The position numbers and the translations under genes are program-made. A stretch of DNA of 64,000 nucleotides from Agelaius tricolor (taxonomy: Eukaryota; Chordata; Aves; Passeriformes; Icteridae). Position 1 is the first letter of the stretch, and each line of letters begins with the position of its first letter. The stretch lies in the NCBI GenBank assembly GCA_023055355.1, contig JALJCS010000004.1, positions 17,576,001 to 17,640,000 on the forward strand, written 5' to 3'. Under the pieces are notes generated by a model that saw only the letters and a program-made list of their open reading frames with translations, did no database searches and was not told the DNA's origin. Shown here one piece after another: positions 50,101-58,603 of this stretch.

Positions 50101-53100
50101 TGATTTAATGCAGAATCATTTAAACAATCTAGTGCAGCCATTACTAACAGTTCATTATGTTAATGACTTGGGAGTGATCAGTATTCAGCCAAGTTCCTAG
50201 GTTGGATTTCCACCTCATGTTGAACTAAGGTCAGCTTGAATATTTCTACCAGCACTCCTGTTGAAAGTTTGACTGCAGTATGAATGTAGACCCCTAAGAG
50301 GTGTTTTCAGATCCAGCATGACTTTGCTTAAATCCAGAGGGGTCCTGTCTGTAGCCAACATGCTCCCCTCAGTCCCCAAGTCCCCTCATCCCCTGGTACC
50401 AACGTGAATCTTTCAGTTTATGGTGTTGGGGCTGTCTTCTGGTCCCACATGTGTTTCTGTGGAACACTTTTCTCAGTTACAGGTTGACTCACTACCTGAG
50501 TGCAAACCAAAGAAATTATGCATCATTTGGTATCATAGGGGGTAACTAAAAGCAGAAACCAGGGAAGAACACCTGAAGGTCACTGGTAATATCTTACTCT
50601 TAAACAAATGTATTTGAGATATATATATATTCTGAAATTACGATGAATTGGAAAGGAAGAGTGAGGGTACACAAAATACGTCCAAAGAAATTGACAGAGC
50701 CACTTGTAATGTGTCTGAGCATTTTAAAGGCAATTTAAAAATTCCTTGCACATGTGTCCATTCTAGTCTGCATCAGGAATGGGAGGAGAGCAAATTTATT
50801 ATCAGAGCCATCACTTAGGAGAAAAATTCAGTGAAGAATGGCATCATGGGCCTGTTAAACAAGGTGAGTTTTGCTACTTTTAGCTGTAATACTGCAGGTG
50901 GTCTTGAAGGGCAAAGCATGTGAAACTCTGGTGCCTCAAAGCCTTAAGGCAAAAAACAGAACTTGGTTGATAGGTTCCCTTTGTCTGAGTTTTAGTGTTG
51001 ATGCCAGTGAAAAGCATTTGATAATTACCTCTGGATAAATTATTAAATGCAGACCTTCATGAAATATTTTCTTCAGTAGAGCAGTTAATGAATAGAATTA
51101 CCCAGACTTTCAGCTTTCTAACTTTCTATATCTTAAAACCCATGTCTCCTGCATGATCTGTTCTGAAAATGTGACCCACTAGGGTATGCAAAATAGAATT
51201 TTTAAATGAAAAGCCTAAAATGAAAAGTTTAATTCAAAATGTGAAGCAATTTTCTCTACTCAACAAATAGCAAATAGTGTATAATGTTCCCTTTGTTGTC
51301 TTTGAATTTCAAGTAATTTCAAAACACGTATAAAGATTTCACCCCATCCAGCTTTATGTAATAATTTACTGTGTTTCTAGGGACACTTTCGTTCAAAGGC
51401 CAGAATATATTCCCTATTGTTAATCTGTACACATTTGAGGATTTTATACCTTCTCCCTCTCTCATGACTCCCCAAAAGAATATAATTTTTGAAATTTGCA
51501 ATCTTTATTTTCAAAGATTTCCTTTCCTTCTGGGAAATAGCCCCACCATACCCTCACTGAAACACAGTTCTGAATCCATTAATTTACACTTTTTCTACTA
51601 GATCCAACAATTATTGACTTTATATCTCCCAGGAAATCTTAAACCTGTGGTGATGTGTTGTGATGATAATTGGTCAACACTGTTCTGTCGATTACACAAA
51701 AAAAGTCTTGACTTTTCTAGGATCTCTGGATATTTGTAGTATGTCAGAAGAGAAATCAGAAGTAGCACCAACTGGAGAGCTGCCAATATATGTAAACACC
51801 CAGCATATAAATAGGGAAGATCTATTGGCACTTCAGGCAGATGCTGAAAGTGCCTTCAGTGGAACAGCAGAGGATGCTCAAGCAAGCAGCCCAGGAAAGG
51901 ATCTGTTTGACATGAGTGAGTTCCCTTCCTATTTGCTTCCTTTCTAATAAGTGACAAAATATGTTTATGCATCAGTTCAGGATTTAAAAAAAAAAAAAAA
52001 AAGTTTTCAAAATTTTCGAAATTTAGTGTTCCTGGTGTAATTATGGTGAATTTTAATATCCATTGTGGTTTCATATTGGACTGAACTAAAATGGGAGTGG
52101 CTGAAGACTTGGAGCTAGTCTGTATAACATCTGAGTTAAGGTTAGTTGCAGTCCATGTTGTCCTTAATATCATGGGCAATTATGTCAGAAGAAAAGTTAA
52201 TCAGGAAGCTTGCCATACAGGAAAGTAAAGGAGGGTGATGTGAAGTAAAGTATGGATGGGTGGAAAATTGTCTTCAGCCTGTCCTGTGAGTATTGTGAGG
52301 AAGTCAATGCATATAGGAAAAGCTTTGTGCTACAAGAAATGTAGCATGGAAATTAAAGTACTGACTTACCTCTTACTCTGGATAGGCCTACTGTCCTATC
52401 TGTTCCAACTTTGAAGGCAGCTTTTCCTAGATCACAATCATCACCACAGCTGCAAAACCACAGCTTAAGGGTCAAACATAGTTTGGTAGTGGTGCTACTA
52501 ATACACATTGTTTTCAGCCTTGAGAAGATACATAAGGTGAAGAAATAGTGAAAGCATTTGATGCACAGAAAAATTTCTTGGGTTTTTTACTCTTCCTACC
52601 TCAAATAAATTGCTTATCCATGCTTTATTTAATTCAGTTCACATAATTAAAAGGCAGTGAGACAAAGCAGCTGGTGCCTAAAAAATTATTTGTAAAATAA
52701 AGTATCTACATTTCTGTTATCTTAGTGTAGGCATGTTTTTGCTGAGATATGGCTCTATTTCTACAGCTCAGTGAGGTGTTCAATTGAAAGAAAGGAGGAG
52801 GGAAGAAAGTTGAGAGAGTATCTATCTGTGATTATAGATCTGAAAGGAAAAAAATCTGCTGTTTGAAATCAGGGATGTTAGCTGTTATCAGCCATTGGAA
52901 TATCAGAGAAAAGTAGTATTAGAAAATGTGCTAATTAGCCCTAAGATGGTAGTTTGTTGAGATAAACATATGTTGGACTCTATGCAGACTGTGGTATAGT
53001 GCAGACATTAGTAAGCTACTTTTAATACTGGCTGAGATATCGGTAAACAGTGACAGCACAATATTTTTCCTTTTTCTTTGAGCTAAACTAGCCTCTGTGG

Positions 53101-56100
53101 CCCCATGCAAACAGGGCTTTGTACTCCTTGCATCTGAACAATCTGTTCAGAGCTGGTGTATCACTTCACTGCGCTGCTCTCCAGATGTCCTTTTGTAAGC
53201 CTAGGGGCACAGAACAACATTTCTTTTGGACATGTACTGGTGGGCCAGATGAAGGTCTTGCAATAGCAAATAGCTTCCAAGAGGTCAGTACAACATGTAA
53301 CAAAGCACTGTATGCATCCTCTTTGCTATTTCTGTAAGACTGTTGGGATCCATAATAACACTTTTTTCTACTCAACTCTACAGTTACACTGAGTTCAGGA
53401 CTTAGCTGAGGTTTACAATATGCTTCCCCAAAGCTGGTTTTAACTAGGCAAATGGTGTTAAATGTGTTAACCTGTGTCTGTTTTGTGAAGTTCTCTTCCT
53501 GGATGGAGGTTAGGAGTAGGCTGAGTGGTGAGGGTGAATGTTCCTTACTAGACATAGCCTTGGGCTGGAGACTCAGTAATGGATAATTTTTAAATGAATG
53601 ACTTGTTTGAACAGAGACCAGATATGAGTATAATTATGTTAGGTACCCCTATTATGTAATTTATTTGAAATTAAACTGTCTGAAATACCTAGAAAGACTG
53701 AAGGAAAGATTTGCCTTCTACCAGATTGTATAAATACAGCTGTTGACAATAGCCACTAGTGAAATAAACCAGTACCTTTCAAAAAATCCTGCCAAGGTTC
53801 AGCCTGATTTTTATCAGTATCATTCTGTGCATAATATATATTTGAAACACATTAAACTTCTCAGTCTTAATATATTATATAAATCAGTAAGTCTATTAGT
53901 GTATCTTCCCTTATTTTTTTCATAAACAGAAGTGGTTGTAATGCAAAACAAATCCAGTTTAAAATGACCAGAAAATTACCATTTGGCTACATGATTTACA
54001 TCTGAATGATCCTGCTCTTGTTTCTATTTTCATAACAAGGACCATTTGAAGATGCTCTCAAGAATCAAGCATCTGAGGCTATGTTGAAGAAATCCACCTC
54101 CATGGGATGCACCAGTCCTCCTTTATCCAGAGCAGCTGTCCGGACTGAAGCTGAGGAGCTGAGTACAGAGCCATGGTATCAAGGAGAGATGAGCAGGAAA
54201 GAAGCAGAACAGCTATTAAAGAAATGTGGAGATTTCCTTGTGAGGAAGAGTACCACGAATCCCGGCTCCTATGTGCTGACAGGCATGCACAAAGGACAAG
54301 CCAAGCATCTTCTTTTGGTGGACCCAGAAGGAACTGTAAGCACTGACTTATCACTAACAGATGAGGTTTCTGATTCTACTCATTTTCTCTAAATGCCTTT
54401 AATCTTCTTTACAGCTTATTCACACCTTACCATAAGCACCACCTCATATCTCTGATGTGCCGTCACATCTCTAATTCCCTCCCTGATGCCTAGCAGAAGA
54501 CCTAGCACATGATTTCTGCACACTGCAGGGAGCCTTAGGGACGTGATTCCCAAGCAAGTTAACACTTTGACCACTGCTGTGGTCTTGGTCAAAAGTGCAG
54601 CTAAGCCACTTCAGCATTCTTGCTAAAGGAAGGAGGTTTGGCTAGCCTGCTTGGCTTCTCTGTTATCTGGGATATGGACCAGGCCCTCTGTGTTTCTCTG
54701 CATGTATGCCCAGGAGAGAATCAGGGTAAACCTGTTCCATTTCTTTGCTGCAAATAGACTCCCTCAGCTGATGAAGGGATGGTCCCCACAGCAGGATGGA
54801 GGGGGCAAGGGAGCTCTAGTTTTCTATAGCTGTCCTGTCCTGCTTCTGCAGAGGCATAAACTCTTCAGAGAGATTGAAATCATTGTCATGAGTTTTATTC
54901 CTGATTCCTGGTAGCTGCAAATAGGCAACTCCTTTTCCTCTATAAAGGACAGCTTTAGGTAACCAGCCCCAAGGTAAGCGAGAAACTCCCATAAAGGAGT
55001 TGGCCTGTTGGTATCTGAGCTGAGAAAGCTGTGGCAGGATTACATCAGTCCTGCAGAGTCCCTATTGCAGTGGTGAGGAGCGTCCATGGTACTTGTTGCA
55101 ATTAGTTACATTTGCCACATGAGGCCAGTCAAAGAATGATTTTGCACTTTTGAGACGCCAGTTGCCTAGTCCTGGGTTTGATGGGTACGCCAGCCCAGGG
55201 GAGTGGCTTAATGCCTCTTGAGGTGCAGCCTCGTTTGCTAAAATTTGCCAAGTTTTGTGACTCGTGCAACAAGGTAGCCTAGTTCTTTTCCTCATGAAAC
55301 CACAAACAGCTGTTACAGGCTACTGCACGGGAAACACTGCTGTGTGACCTGGCAAGTGCAGGAATGCTGTGTCCCACCGGGAGCTCTGCTGCAGTGCGGA
55401 CTGGCTTGGAATACTCAGGTCCTGTGATGACTTCCAGGGCATTTTTTTCCTGTGCAGGTTGGAGGAGCTCCCCCATCTTTGCTGCTCTGCCTCTAGTGCA
55501 TCTCTAATTTGCTGACCTCCTTGGTTAGGGACCTGCTTGTTGTCTGCACCTATCCTTCCCTCAGCCTGCTTGTATCATCATGGCCCAAATGTCTCTGAGA
55601 TGCCTGGCTCAGGAGGCACTGTTCCAGAACACTGATTTTATGCAACTGTGGTTACTTACAGACAGCTGTGCTGTCTGTATGATTTGTGGGATCTTGACAC
55701 AGCTTCTGAGCAGCCCTATTTGCAGCTTGTCAAAGTGGAGAATCATCAATAACATGCCAGTCTGTGGCCAGCCACCACAGTGTGCCAGTGGCTTGTATTT
55801 CATCTGCATGGTCTCAGCGGGATTGTTCTTGAAGACTGATTCACACAAAGGCTGCCTGAAAATTAATTTCACACACAGTACCCAGTGACACGTAACAGGT
55901 CTTAAGGGTGTTTCTCAAAACAGAGCTAACTGTCCAGTTGCTTCTGCTCTCATCCAGCTAACAAAAGAATAAAAATAGGAAAAAGAGATCCCTCATTCAG
56001 ACAACGGATGCTTAAAATGGAGGATTGCAGGATTTTTCTACATTTAGAATTAGACCTCTGGTGACGGTAGAGTGTCTAACTTATGGTAAGAACATCTCAG

Positions 56101-57484
56101 AATACAGATAAGTAAAGTTAGTGCTTTTTTAAAGATATCTTTTCATTTTAAAATTATAGTTTAATTTTAGAGACAGTGACATTTCAAAGCAGAATGCTTC
56201 AGAATTTGGGAGAGACTTTCGGTTTCCTTCAGTGATATAACTATGTGTAGACTGACCAGAAAGCATCATATACCATCAAAGTTATTTGTTTTCTTTTTTT
56301 TTTTTTAATCCTGTGACATACTGTGTTAAACTTCTAGCAATTTTACAGAACTTAATGTTGAAACTGAATTATTTCAGGAGGGGTGTCCACCATAGCATAA
56401 GATGACTTTTGAAAGTTTTAACACAAGTTTTTCTCTCTTCCTGAGAATAGGAAAGGAAAGGAAAATAGGCATTTCTTACTCAGAGCAGTGCTCACAGGTG
56501 TTTGATTGAAGGGGTGTAGAGCCAGCCCTACACAAAGTTTTAGTGCAACATGCTTGCTTGAGGTGGATCTGTGCTCTGCCTGTAGCAGTTGTATGCCTAA
56601 CTCATTTGCAACATAGGAAGGAAATGTTTTGTGAACATGTGGCTAAATAATTAGAGATTGCTTTGTAATATAGATTAGTTTTTGGATTCAGATAATTTTG
56701 ACTGTTTTATCCTGCAATATCAATCTCCTCTTATCATGGGTGGAATATTGCATACCAGCAGGATGCTGCTACAGAGGTCTGGCATGTGGGTTGGAAAAAT
56801 GATTTTTCCTGCCCTGAAGTGTTTCAGTTCTGAAGGCACAGGGATGTATGTGCATCGTAGGACAAACCCAAGCTAAGCACATATGGTGGATGGATCACTT
56901 TCTAGGAAGAGAATTTTTGAGAGTGGAAGAAGAAAAGCACAAAAATGCTGAAGTGTACGAAGAAGCTGTTTTCTGACATATCTGGCATGATAGCTCTTCC
57001 TAATTAAAAAGGTACAAACATCTCAAAGTAGGTAGTCCTTTGAAGAAGAAAAATCTGACTTACAGTGAAACAAAATCATGAAGAGATGTTTTCAAGCAGA
57101 CCTATTCAGAAAGAGTAATAAGAGTAGGCTGGTCCATGGAACTGCATGCAAAATATTTATTTGGTGAAAATAGGGGGAGTGAGAGAGAAAACAGAAGCCA
57201 CACTGCATAAGTGCCAAATTTCCACCAATTTTGATGGAAGAGAGACCAGTTTCTAAAATATGATTTTGTCATTTTATTCTTAGACAATTTTGGTGTTAAG
57301 CTAAGGGAAAAGTACCTTACTCTTTAATCTGTCTTCTTGCATCTTTTTTTTGAAGGTTCGTACAAAAGATCGTGTCTTTGACAGCATAAGTCATCTCATC
57401 AACTATCACCTTGAGAATAATTTGCCTATAGTTTCTTCAGTGAGTGAACTCTGCCTGCAACAGCCTGCTGAAAGAAAACACTGA
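6176..57484 (+). CDS. SHC3: SHC3 (SHC-transforming protein 3, N-Shc/Rai), complete spliced coding region, 12 coding exons, 632 aa
   Basis: Seen: twelve exons joined by GT-AG introns give one open frame of 632 codons ending in TGA at 57482. Domains in order: CH2 (1-167), PTB (168-345), CH1 linker (346-536) and SH2 (537-628), the layout specific to Shc adaptors. The N-terminus [15 protein letters not shown] matches the p64 start of SHC3 rather than SHC1 or SHC2. Family knowledge: SHC3 is a mainly neuronal cytosolic adaptor that docks on activated Trk, EGF-type and Ret receptors through PTB/SH2, is phosphorylated on CH1 tyrosines, and recruits Grb2-SOS (Ras-MAPK) and PI3K-Akt survival signalling. 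R192, S276, K294 and R300 align without gaps to the p52Shc PTB pocket residues R67, S151, K169 and R175. R560 is the FLVR arginine. The human protein is 594 aa, so this one is longer, mainly in CH2 and CH1. The genomic span of 51 kb is compact, as expected for a bird. The assignment to SHC3 is very secure. Confidence 0.96.
6566..6574 (+). other. SHC3: Candidate internal start codons (M131 and M133) for a p52-type SHC3 isoform
   Basis: ATG at 6566 (A at -3) and ATG at 6572 (A at -3, G at +4, a strong Kozak context) lie in frame inside exon 1. Mammalian SHC3 makes a long p64 and a shorter p52 form from an internal Met just upstream of the PTB domain. The Met-Ser here sits at the equivalent place and would give about 500-502 residues. 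Use of these codons is inferred from the family and not shown by the DNA. Confidence 0.55.
8616..8633 (+). repeat. (AATG)n tetranucleotide microsatellite
   Basis: About four perfect AATG units within AT-rich intron 1. Confidence 0.7.
10100..10165 (+). repeat. Imperfect tandem duplication, period about 33 bp
   Basis: ATATTTCAATA..AAAGGACATTA occurs at 10100 and again at 10133 with a few differences. Confidence 0.75.
16310..16395 (-). repeat. C/A-rich low-complexity tract
   Basis: AAACAAACAAAAAAGCCCAC-type sequence, the complement in style of the G/T-rich tracts at 3.8, 31.5 and 33.2 kb. Confidence 0.55.
20969..21002 (+). repeat. Three-copy minisatellite, unit AAACTGATATA
   Basis: Copies lie at 20969-20979, 20980-20990 and 20991-21002; the third begins AGAACTG. 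Too short to have clear function. Confidence 0.85.
22028..22098 (+). CDS. SHC3: SHC3 coding exon 2: PTB domain (residues 181-203 plus split codon)
   Basis: Encodes [19 protein letters not shown] followed by Met-Gln-Val-Ala, almost identical to mammalian SHC3. It includes R192, equivalent by ungapped alignment to p52Shc R67 in the phosphotyrosine pocket. Acceptor CTTACAG, donor AG|GTAAGA. The length of 71 bases leaves two bases (AG) that combine with the first G of exon 3 to give Arg. Confidence 0.95.
30611..31051 (-). mobile_element. CR1 LINE fragment, 5'-truncated, antisense to SHC3
   Basis: The left end CACAGAATCATAGAATGG followed by TTTGGGTTGGAGGGGAC is the complement of the avian CR1 3' terminus with its ATTCTATG-type tail. 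The body shows typical CR1 phrases such as CCATGGGCAGGGA, CACTGGACCAGGTTGCTC and CCAGGGCTGGGGCACCCAC. It extends about 440 bases to the 5' truncation near 31050. No intact reverse transcriptase is present, as usual for short CR1 copies. The family identification is firm; the right boundary is approximate. Confidence 0.9.
31468..31533 (+). repeat. G-run/T-rich tract with (GGTT)n
   Basis: G-runs of 4, 6, 3 and 4 occur at 31468-31509, then four GGTT units at 31518-31533. Composition bias explains the overlapping open frames. Confidence 0.75.
33177..33236 (+). repeat. (GGTT)n tract in intron 2
   Basis: TTGGTTGG repeats with small interruptions, then TTTTGGGGTTTTTTTG. It is the third such tract on the + strand in this window. 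Confidence 0.8.
34156..34219 (+). CDS. SHC3: SHC3 coding exon 3: PTB domain (to residue 225)
   Basis: Encodes (R)[19 protein letters not shown] followed by Arg-Lys, matching the PTB helix and basic loop of SHC3. The exon is 64 bases long, with acceptor CTCTTCAG and donor AAG|GTATTT (weak at +5), phase 0 at the end. Exons 2 and 3 together make 45 codons, the same as in the mammalian gene as I recall it. Confidence 0.95.
36302..36400 (-). mobile_element. CR1 LINE 3'-end fragment, antisense
   Basis: TCATAGAATGGTTTGAGGTT then GGAAGGGACC and ATCCAGTCC match the complement of the CR1 3' end. The copy decays into unrecognisable sequence within about 100 bases. Confidence 0.8.
36641..36720 (+). repeat. 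Compound (ATT)n-(TAG)n microsatellite
   Basis: ATT-type units at 36641-36672 pass into TAG units, interrupted once by TTG, through 36720. The final run has about 12 pure TAG units. Confidence 0.9.
36896..37015 (+). CDS. SHC3: SHC3 coding exon 4: PTB domain (residues 226-265)
   Basis: Exactly 40 codons. Begins [19 protein letters not shown] and ends [11 protein letters not shown], the central PTB beta strands. [13 protein letters not shown] is nearly invariant in the Shc family. Acceptor CTCACAG, donor CAG|GTGAGT (strong), phase 0 both sides. Confidence 0.96.
37016..40138 (+). other. SHC3: SHC3 intron 4 (3.1 kb), nothing further recognised
   Basis: GTGAGT to TCCATACAG. Unique AT-rich sequence. 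Short open frames near 38.2-38.6 kb on both strands show no family similarity. Confidence 0.75.
40139..40192 (+). CDS. SHC3: SHC3 coding exon 5: PTB domain (residues 266-283)
   Basis: Eighteen codons encoding [18 protein letters not shown], near-identical across Shc proteins. S276 corresponds to p52Shc S151 in the phosphotyrosine pocket. Acceptor ATACAG, donor CCG|GTAAGC. Confidence 0.96.
40193..44382 (+). other. SHC3: SHC3 intron 5 (4.2 kb), no gene seen
   Basis: GTAAGC to TTTTTTGACAG, phase 0. Unique sequence with a GC-richer patch near 43.7-43.95 kb that has open frames on both strands but no recognisable protein. No clear interspersed repeat. Confidence 0.7.
44383..44434 (+). CDS. SHC3: SHC3 coding exon 6: PTB domain (residues 284-300 plus split codon)
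   Basis: Encodes [17 protein letters not shown], including K294 and R300, equivalent to p52Shc K169 and R175. In SHC1, mutation of the latter abolishes phosphotyrosine binding. Donor G|GTAAGT (strong). The single leftover G joins CT of exon 7 to give Ala301. Confidence 0.96.
44435..48448 (+). other. SHC3: SHC3 intron 6 (4.0 kb), contains (CTG)21
   Basis: Phase 1, GTAAGT to CTTTTTAATTTAG. The middle (about 45.0-47.8 kb) is pyrimidine-rich on the gene strand and denser in GC than neighbouring introns. It may include old transposon or antisense transcript sequence, but I cannot name it. A pure CTG tract lies at 47055-47117. Confidence 0.65.
47055..47117 (+). repeat. Pure (CTG)21 trinucleotide microsatellite in SHC3 intron 6
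   Basis: Twenty-one uninterrupted CTG units (63 bases), preceded by TG and followed by AGGAAG. On the transcribed strand of the pre-mRNA it reads CUG. A 65-codon open frame across it (poly-Leu) is a product of the repeat and not a credible gene. Confidence 0.95.
48449..48575 (+). CDS. SHC3: SHC3 coding exon 7: C-terminal PTB helix (to residue 342)
   Basis: Encodes [20 protein letters not shown] then [13 protein letters not shown], the final PTB strand and C-terminal helix that closes the peptide groove. The paired Cys (ECC) fits SHC2/SHC3 rather than SHC1. Acceptor TAATTTAG; donor AG|GTGAGT leaves AG, completed to Arg343 by exon 8. Confidence 0.96.
48576..49634 (+). other. SHC3: SHC3 intron 7 (1.06 kb), nothing recognised
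   Basis: GTGAGT to TTTCTTTTAG. Unique sequence; no repeat or RNA gene seen. Confidence 0.75.
49635..49788 (+). CDS. SHC3: SHC3 coding exon 8: CH1 region with tandem-tyrosine Grb2 site (residues 344-394)
   Basis: Encodes [18 protein letters not shown] followed by [19 protein letters not shown]363-Y364 with Asn at +2 is the equivalent of SHC1 Y239/Y240, a Src-family and receptor kinase target that recruits Grb2. PPPGGFLD is a CH1 hallmark. Acceptor TTCTTTTAG; donor CAC|GTCAGT is sub-optimal at +3; phase 0 at the end. Confidence 0.95.
49789..50766 (+). other. SHC3: SHC3 intron 8 (0.98 kb), nothing recognised
   Basis: GTCAGT to CATTCTAG. Unique sequence with only a short (AT)n near 50622. Confidence 0.75.
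50767..50863 (+). CDS. SHC3: SHC3 coding exon 9: CH1 region (residues 395-426)
   Basis: Encodes [20 protein letters not shown] followed by [12 protein letters not shown], aligning with the EQTYYQGRHLG segment of human SHC3. The vertebrate-specific YYQ pair is kept. The alternative AG at 50775-50776 would break frame, so 50767 is chosen. Donor G|GTGAGT. Confidence 0.93.
50864..51720 (+). other. SHC3: SHC3 intron 9 (0.86 kb), nothing recognised
   Basis: GTGAGT to GACTTTTCTAG, phase 1. AT-rich unique sequence. Confidence 0.75.
51721..51915 (+). CDS. SHC3: SHC3 coding exon 10: CH1 region with YVN Grb2 site and DLFDM motif (residues 427-491)
   Basis: Contains [15 protein letters not shown], where Y450 with Asn at +2 corresponds to SHC1 Y317, the main Grb2-binding site. 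It ends with KDLFDM, an invariant CH1 motif near the region known to contact adaptins. The part between ([16 protein letters not shown] and onward) is longer and more acidic than the human counterpart and accounts for some of the extra length. Donor A|GTGAGT. Confidence 0.95.
51916..54039 (+). other. SHC3: SHC3 intron 10 (2.1 kb), nothing recognised
   Basis: Donor GTGAGT; acceptor TTTTCATAACAAG has only a modest pyrimidine tract. Holds an A16 run near 51988 and unique sequence. Confidence 0.75.
54040..54335 (+). CDS. SHC3: SHC3 coding exon 11: end of CH1 and first two thirds of SH2 (residues 492-590)
   Basis: Begins (R)PFEDALKNQ, directly after DLFDM. A variable linker follows, then SH2 from W537: [46 protein letters not shown]560 in FLVRKS is the invariant phosphotyrosine-binding arginine. 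Where human SHC3 has Lys at the exon 10/11 split codon, this gene has Arg. Donor ACT|GTAAGC, phase 0. Confidence 0.96.
54336..57355 (+). other. SHC3: SHC3 intron 11 (3.0 kb), no gene seen
   Basis: GTAAGC to TCTTTTTTTTGAAG. GC-richer around 54.4-55.8 kb than the other introns, with open frames on both strands that lack recognisable similarity. T12 near 56296. Confidence 0.7.
57356..57484 (+). CDS. SHC3: SHC3 terminal coding exon 12: end of SH2 and stop (residues 591-632)
   Basis: Encodes [20 protein letters not shown] then [26 protein letters not shown] and TGA at 57482-57484. FDSISHLI and the LPIV strand are the C-terminal half of the Shc SH2 fold. The LCLQQP tail fits SHC3 (human ends in a similar QQPVERKQ). 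Confidence 0.96.
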   Translation, partial: VRTKDRVFDSISHLINYHLENNLPIVSSVSELCLQQPAERKH

Positions 57485-57905
57485 CTCCAGATAACTCTTT
57501 TAGTTATTGCAACTTGCAAGCTATAACTCATAGAAATTGCAGATTTGAAAGGAAAATGTACATTAAAAAACCCCCACATAGTCACATACATTTCACAAGT
57601 ATGTTTTAAATTTAAGAAGCCCCATTTCATATGGTCCACTTGAACATTTTCAATGCTTTATGTGACATGAAATCACATCAGAAACCTTTCTTAAAAGTAA
57701 TTTCACCAAAATTGTTCAGATTCTCTAATGTGAATGTTGATAGTGTATATACACATTATATATATAAATACAGTATATATTTATATTTTTCAAGTCAGTC
57801 TGTTGACAGTATAAAACTATCTTCTGTGCCATGTGTTTTTACCAAAAGAAAAATAACAAGTGTGATTGTTCAGATAAAAAAATAAATTCAGCAGTCTCAA
57901 TTTCT
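57485..57905 (+). other. SHC3: Minimal SHC3 3' UTR to the first poly(A) signal
   Basis: AT-rich sequence following the stop, including an alternating TATATATA/ATATAAATA stretch at about 57745-57795. The first canonical AATAAA is at 57881. The true 3' end may be much farther downstream, since mammalian SHC3 messages have long 3' UTRs. Confidence 0.6.
57881..57886 (+). terminator. Proximal poly(A) signal AATAAA for SHC3
   Basis: Canonical hexamer 397 bases after the stop codon. The downstream sequence is only weakly U/GU-rich, so this may be a minor site. Confidence 0.45.
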
Positions 57906-58597
57906 TGAGAAATTTAATATTACAAATCTTATTTCTGATTTTACCTAAGAAGCACAACTATGGGGATTACAGATGGATTATGCTAGTTAACCATGGAAGG
58001 AATCTGAATTCAGTAACTAGTATTCCAACTCAGAAATTTAGCATAAAATGTTTTTTAAAAGCATTATTCACTGTCACTGATATCAAAAGGATTTTATCTT
58101 TCTGACGTCAAGTTTGAATTCTTATATGATGCTATTCAAACCATTTGTATCTTACTTTAACAAAGATTTGGTGTGATCTCTATGTGTACAAGGTGTGTGC
58201 TTAGATTTTTCTAATGATATTGTAACAGTATACTGTAACTTCAATTTTTTAATTTCAGTGCTAAGGTTATTTATGAGTAGTTCTCCGCTTATGGTGAAGA
58301 TCTAGGTGTCCTTGAACTAACAGTCTCAAACAAGATGTTGCATACTGATTAGACAAGTTCAAATAACTTGTGTTTAATAGGCTTAATATAAGATGTACAT
58401 GACTGTTCAAAGACATATCTGAAAAATCTTTTCTTCTTGTAAGCAGTGAAAACTCTCTGAACTCAGTGGTCAGTTTTGCAAATGATGTCACTTGCATTTA
58501 CTTGCCAAAGCATAACTTCATTTTGGCCTTCAGCAAGTGATAGGCATTGGGAATATACTGTTTTTCTCTAAATATCAAGTTTAAAAAATACACATAC

Positions 58598-58603
58598 AAT
58601 AAA
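58598..58603 (+). terminator. Candidate poly(A) signal AATAAA, about 1.1 kb after stop
   Basis: Canonical hexamer followed within 70 bases by U/G-rich TGTTTGTACTGTTC. Confidence 0.4.

Noticed and set aside
53166..53555. 129-codon - strand open frame in intron 10
   Set aside because: Inside an intron, no family similarity, and no matching splice signals.
54336..54392. Read-through of exon 11 giving an alternative SHC3 C-terminus ([12 protein letters not shown]...)
   Set aside because: The donor ACT|GTAAGC is good and exon 12 restores the conserved SH2 end. The read-through would lose one third of SH2, with no support for use.
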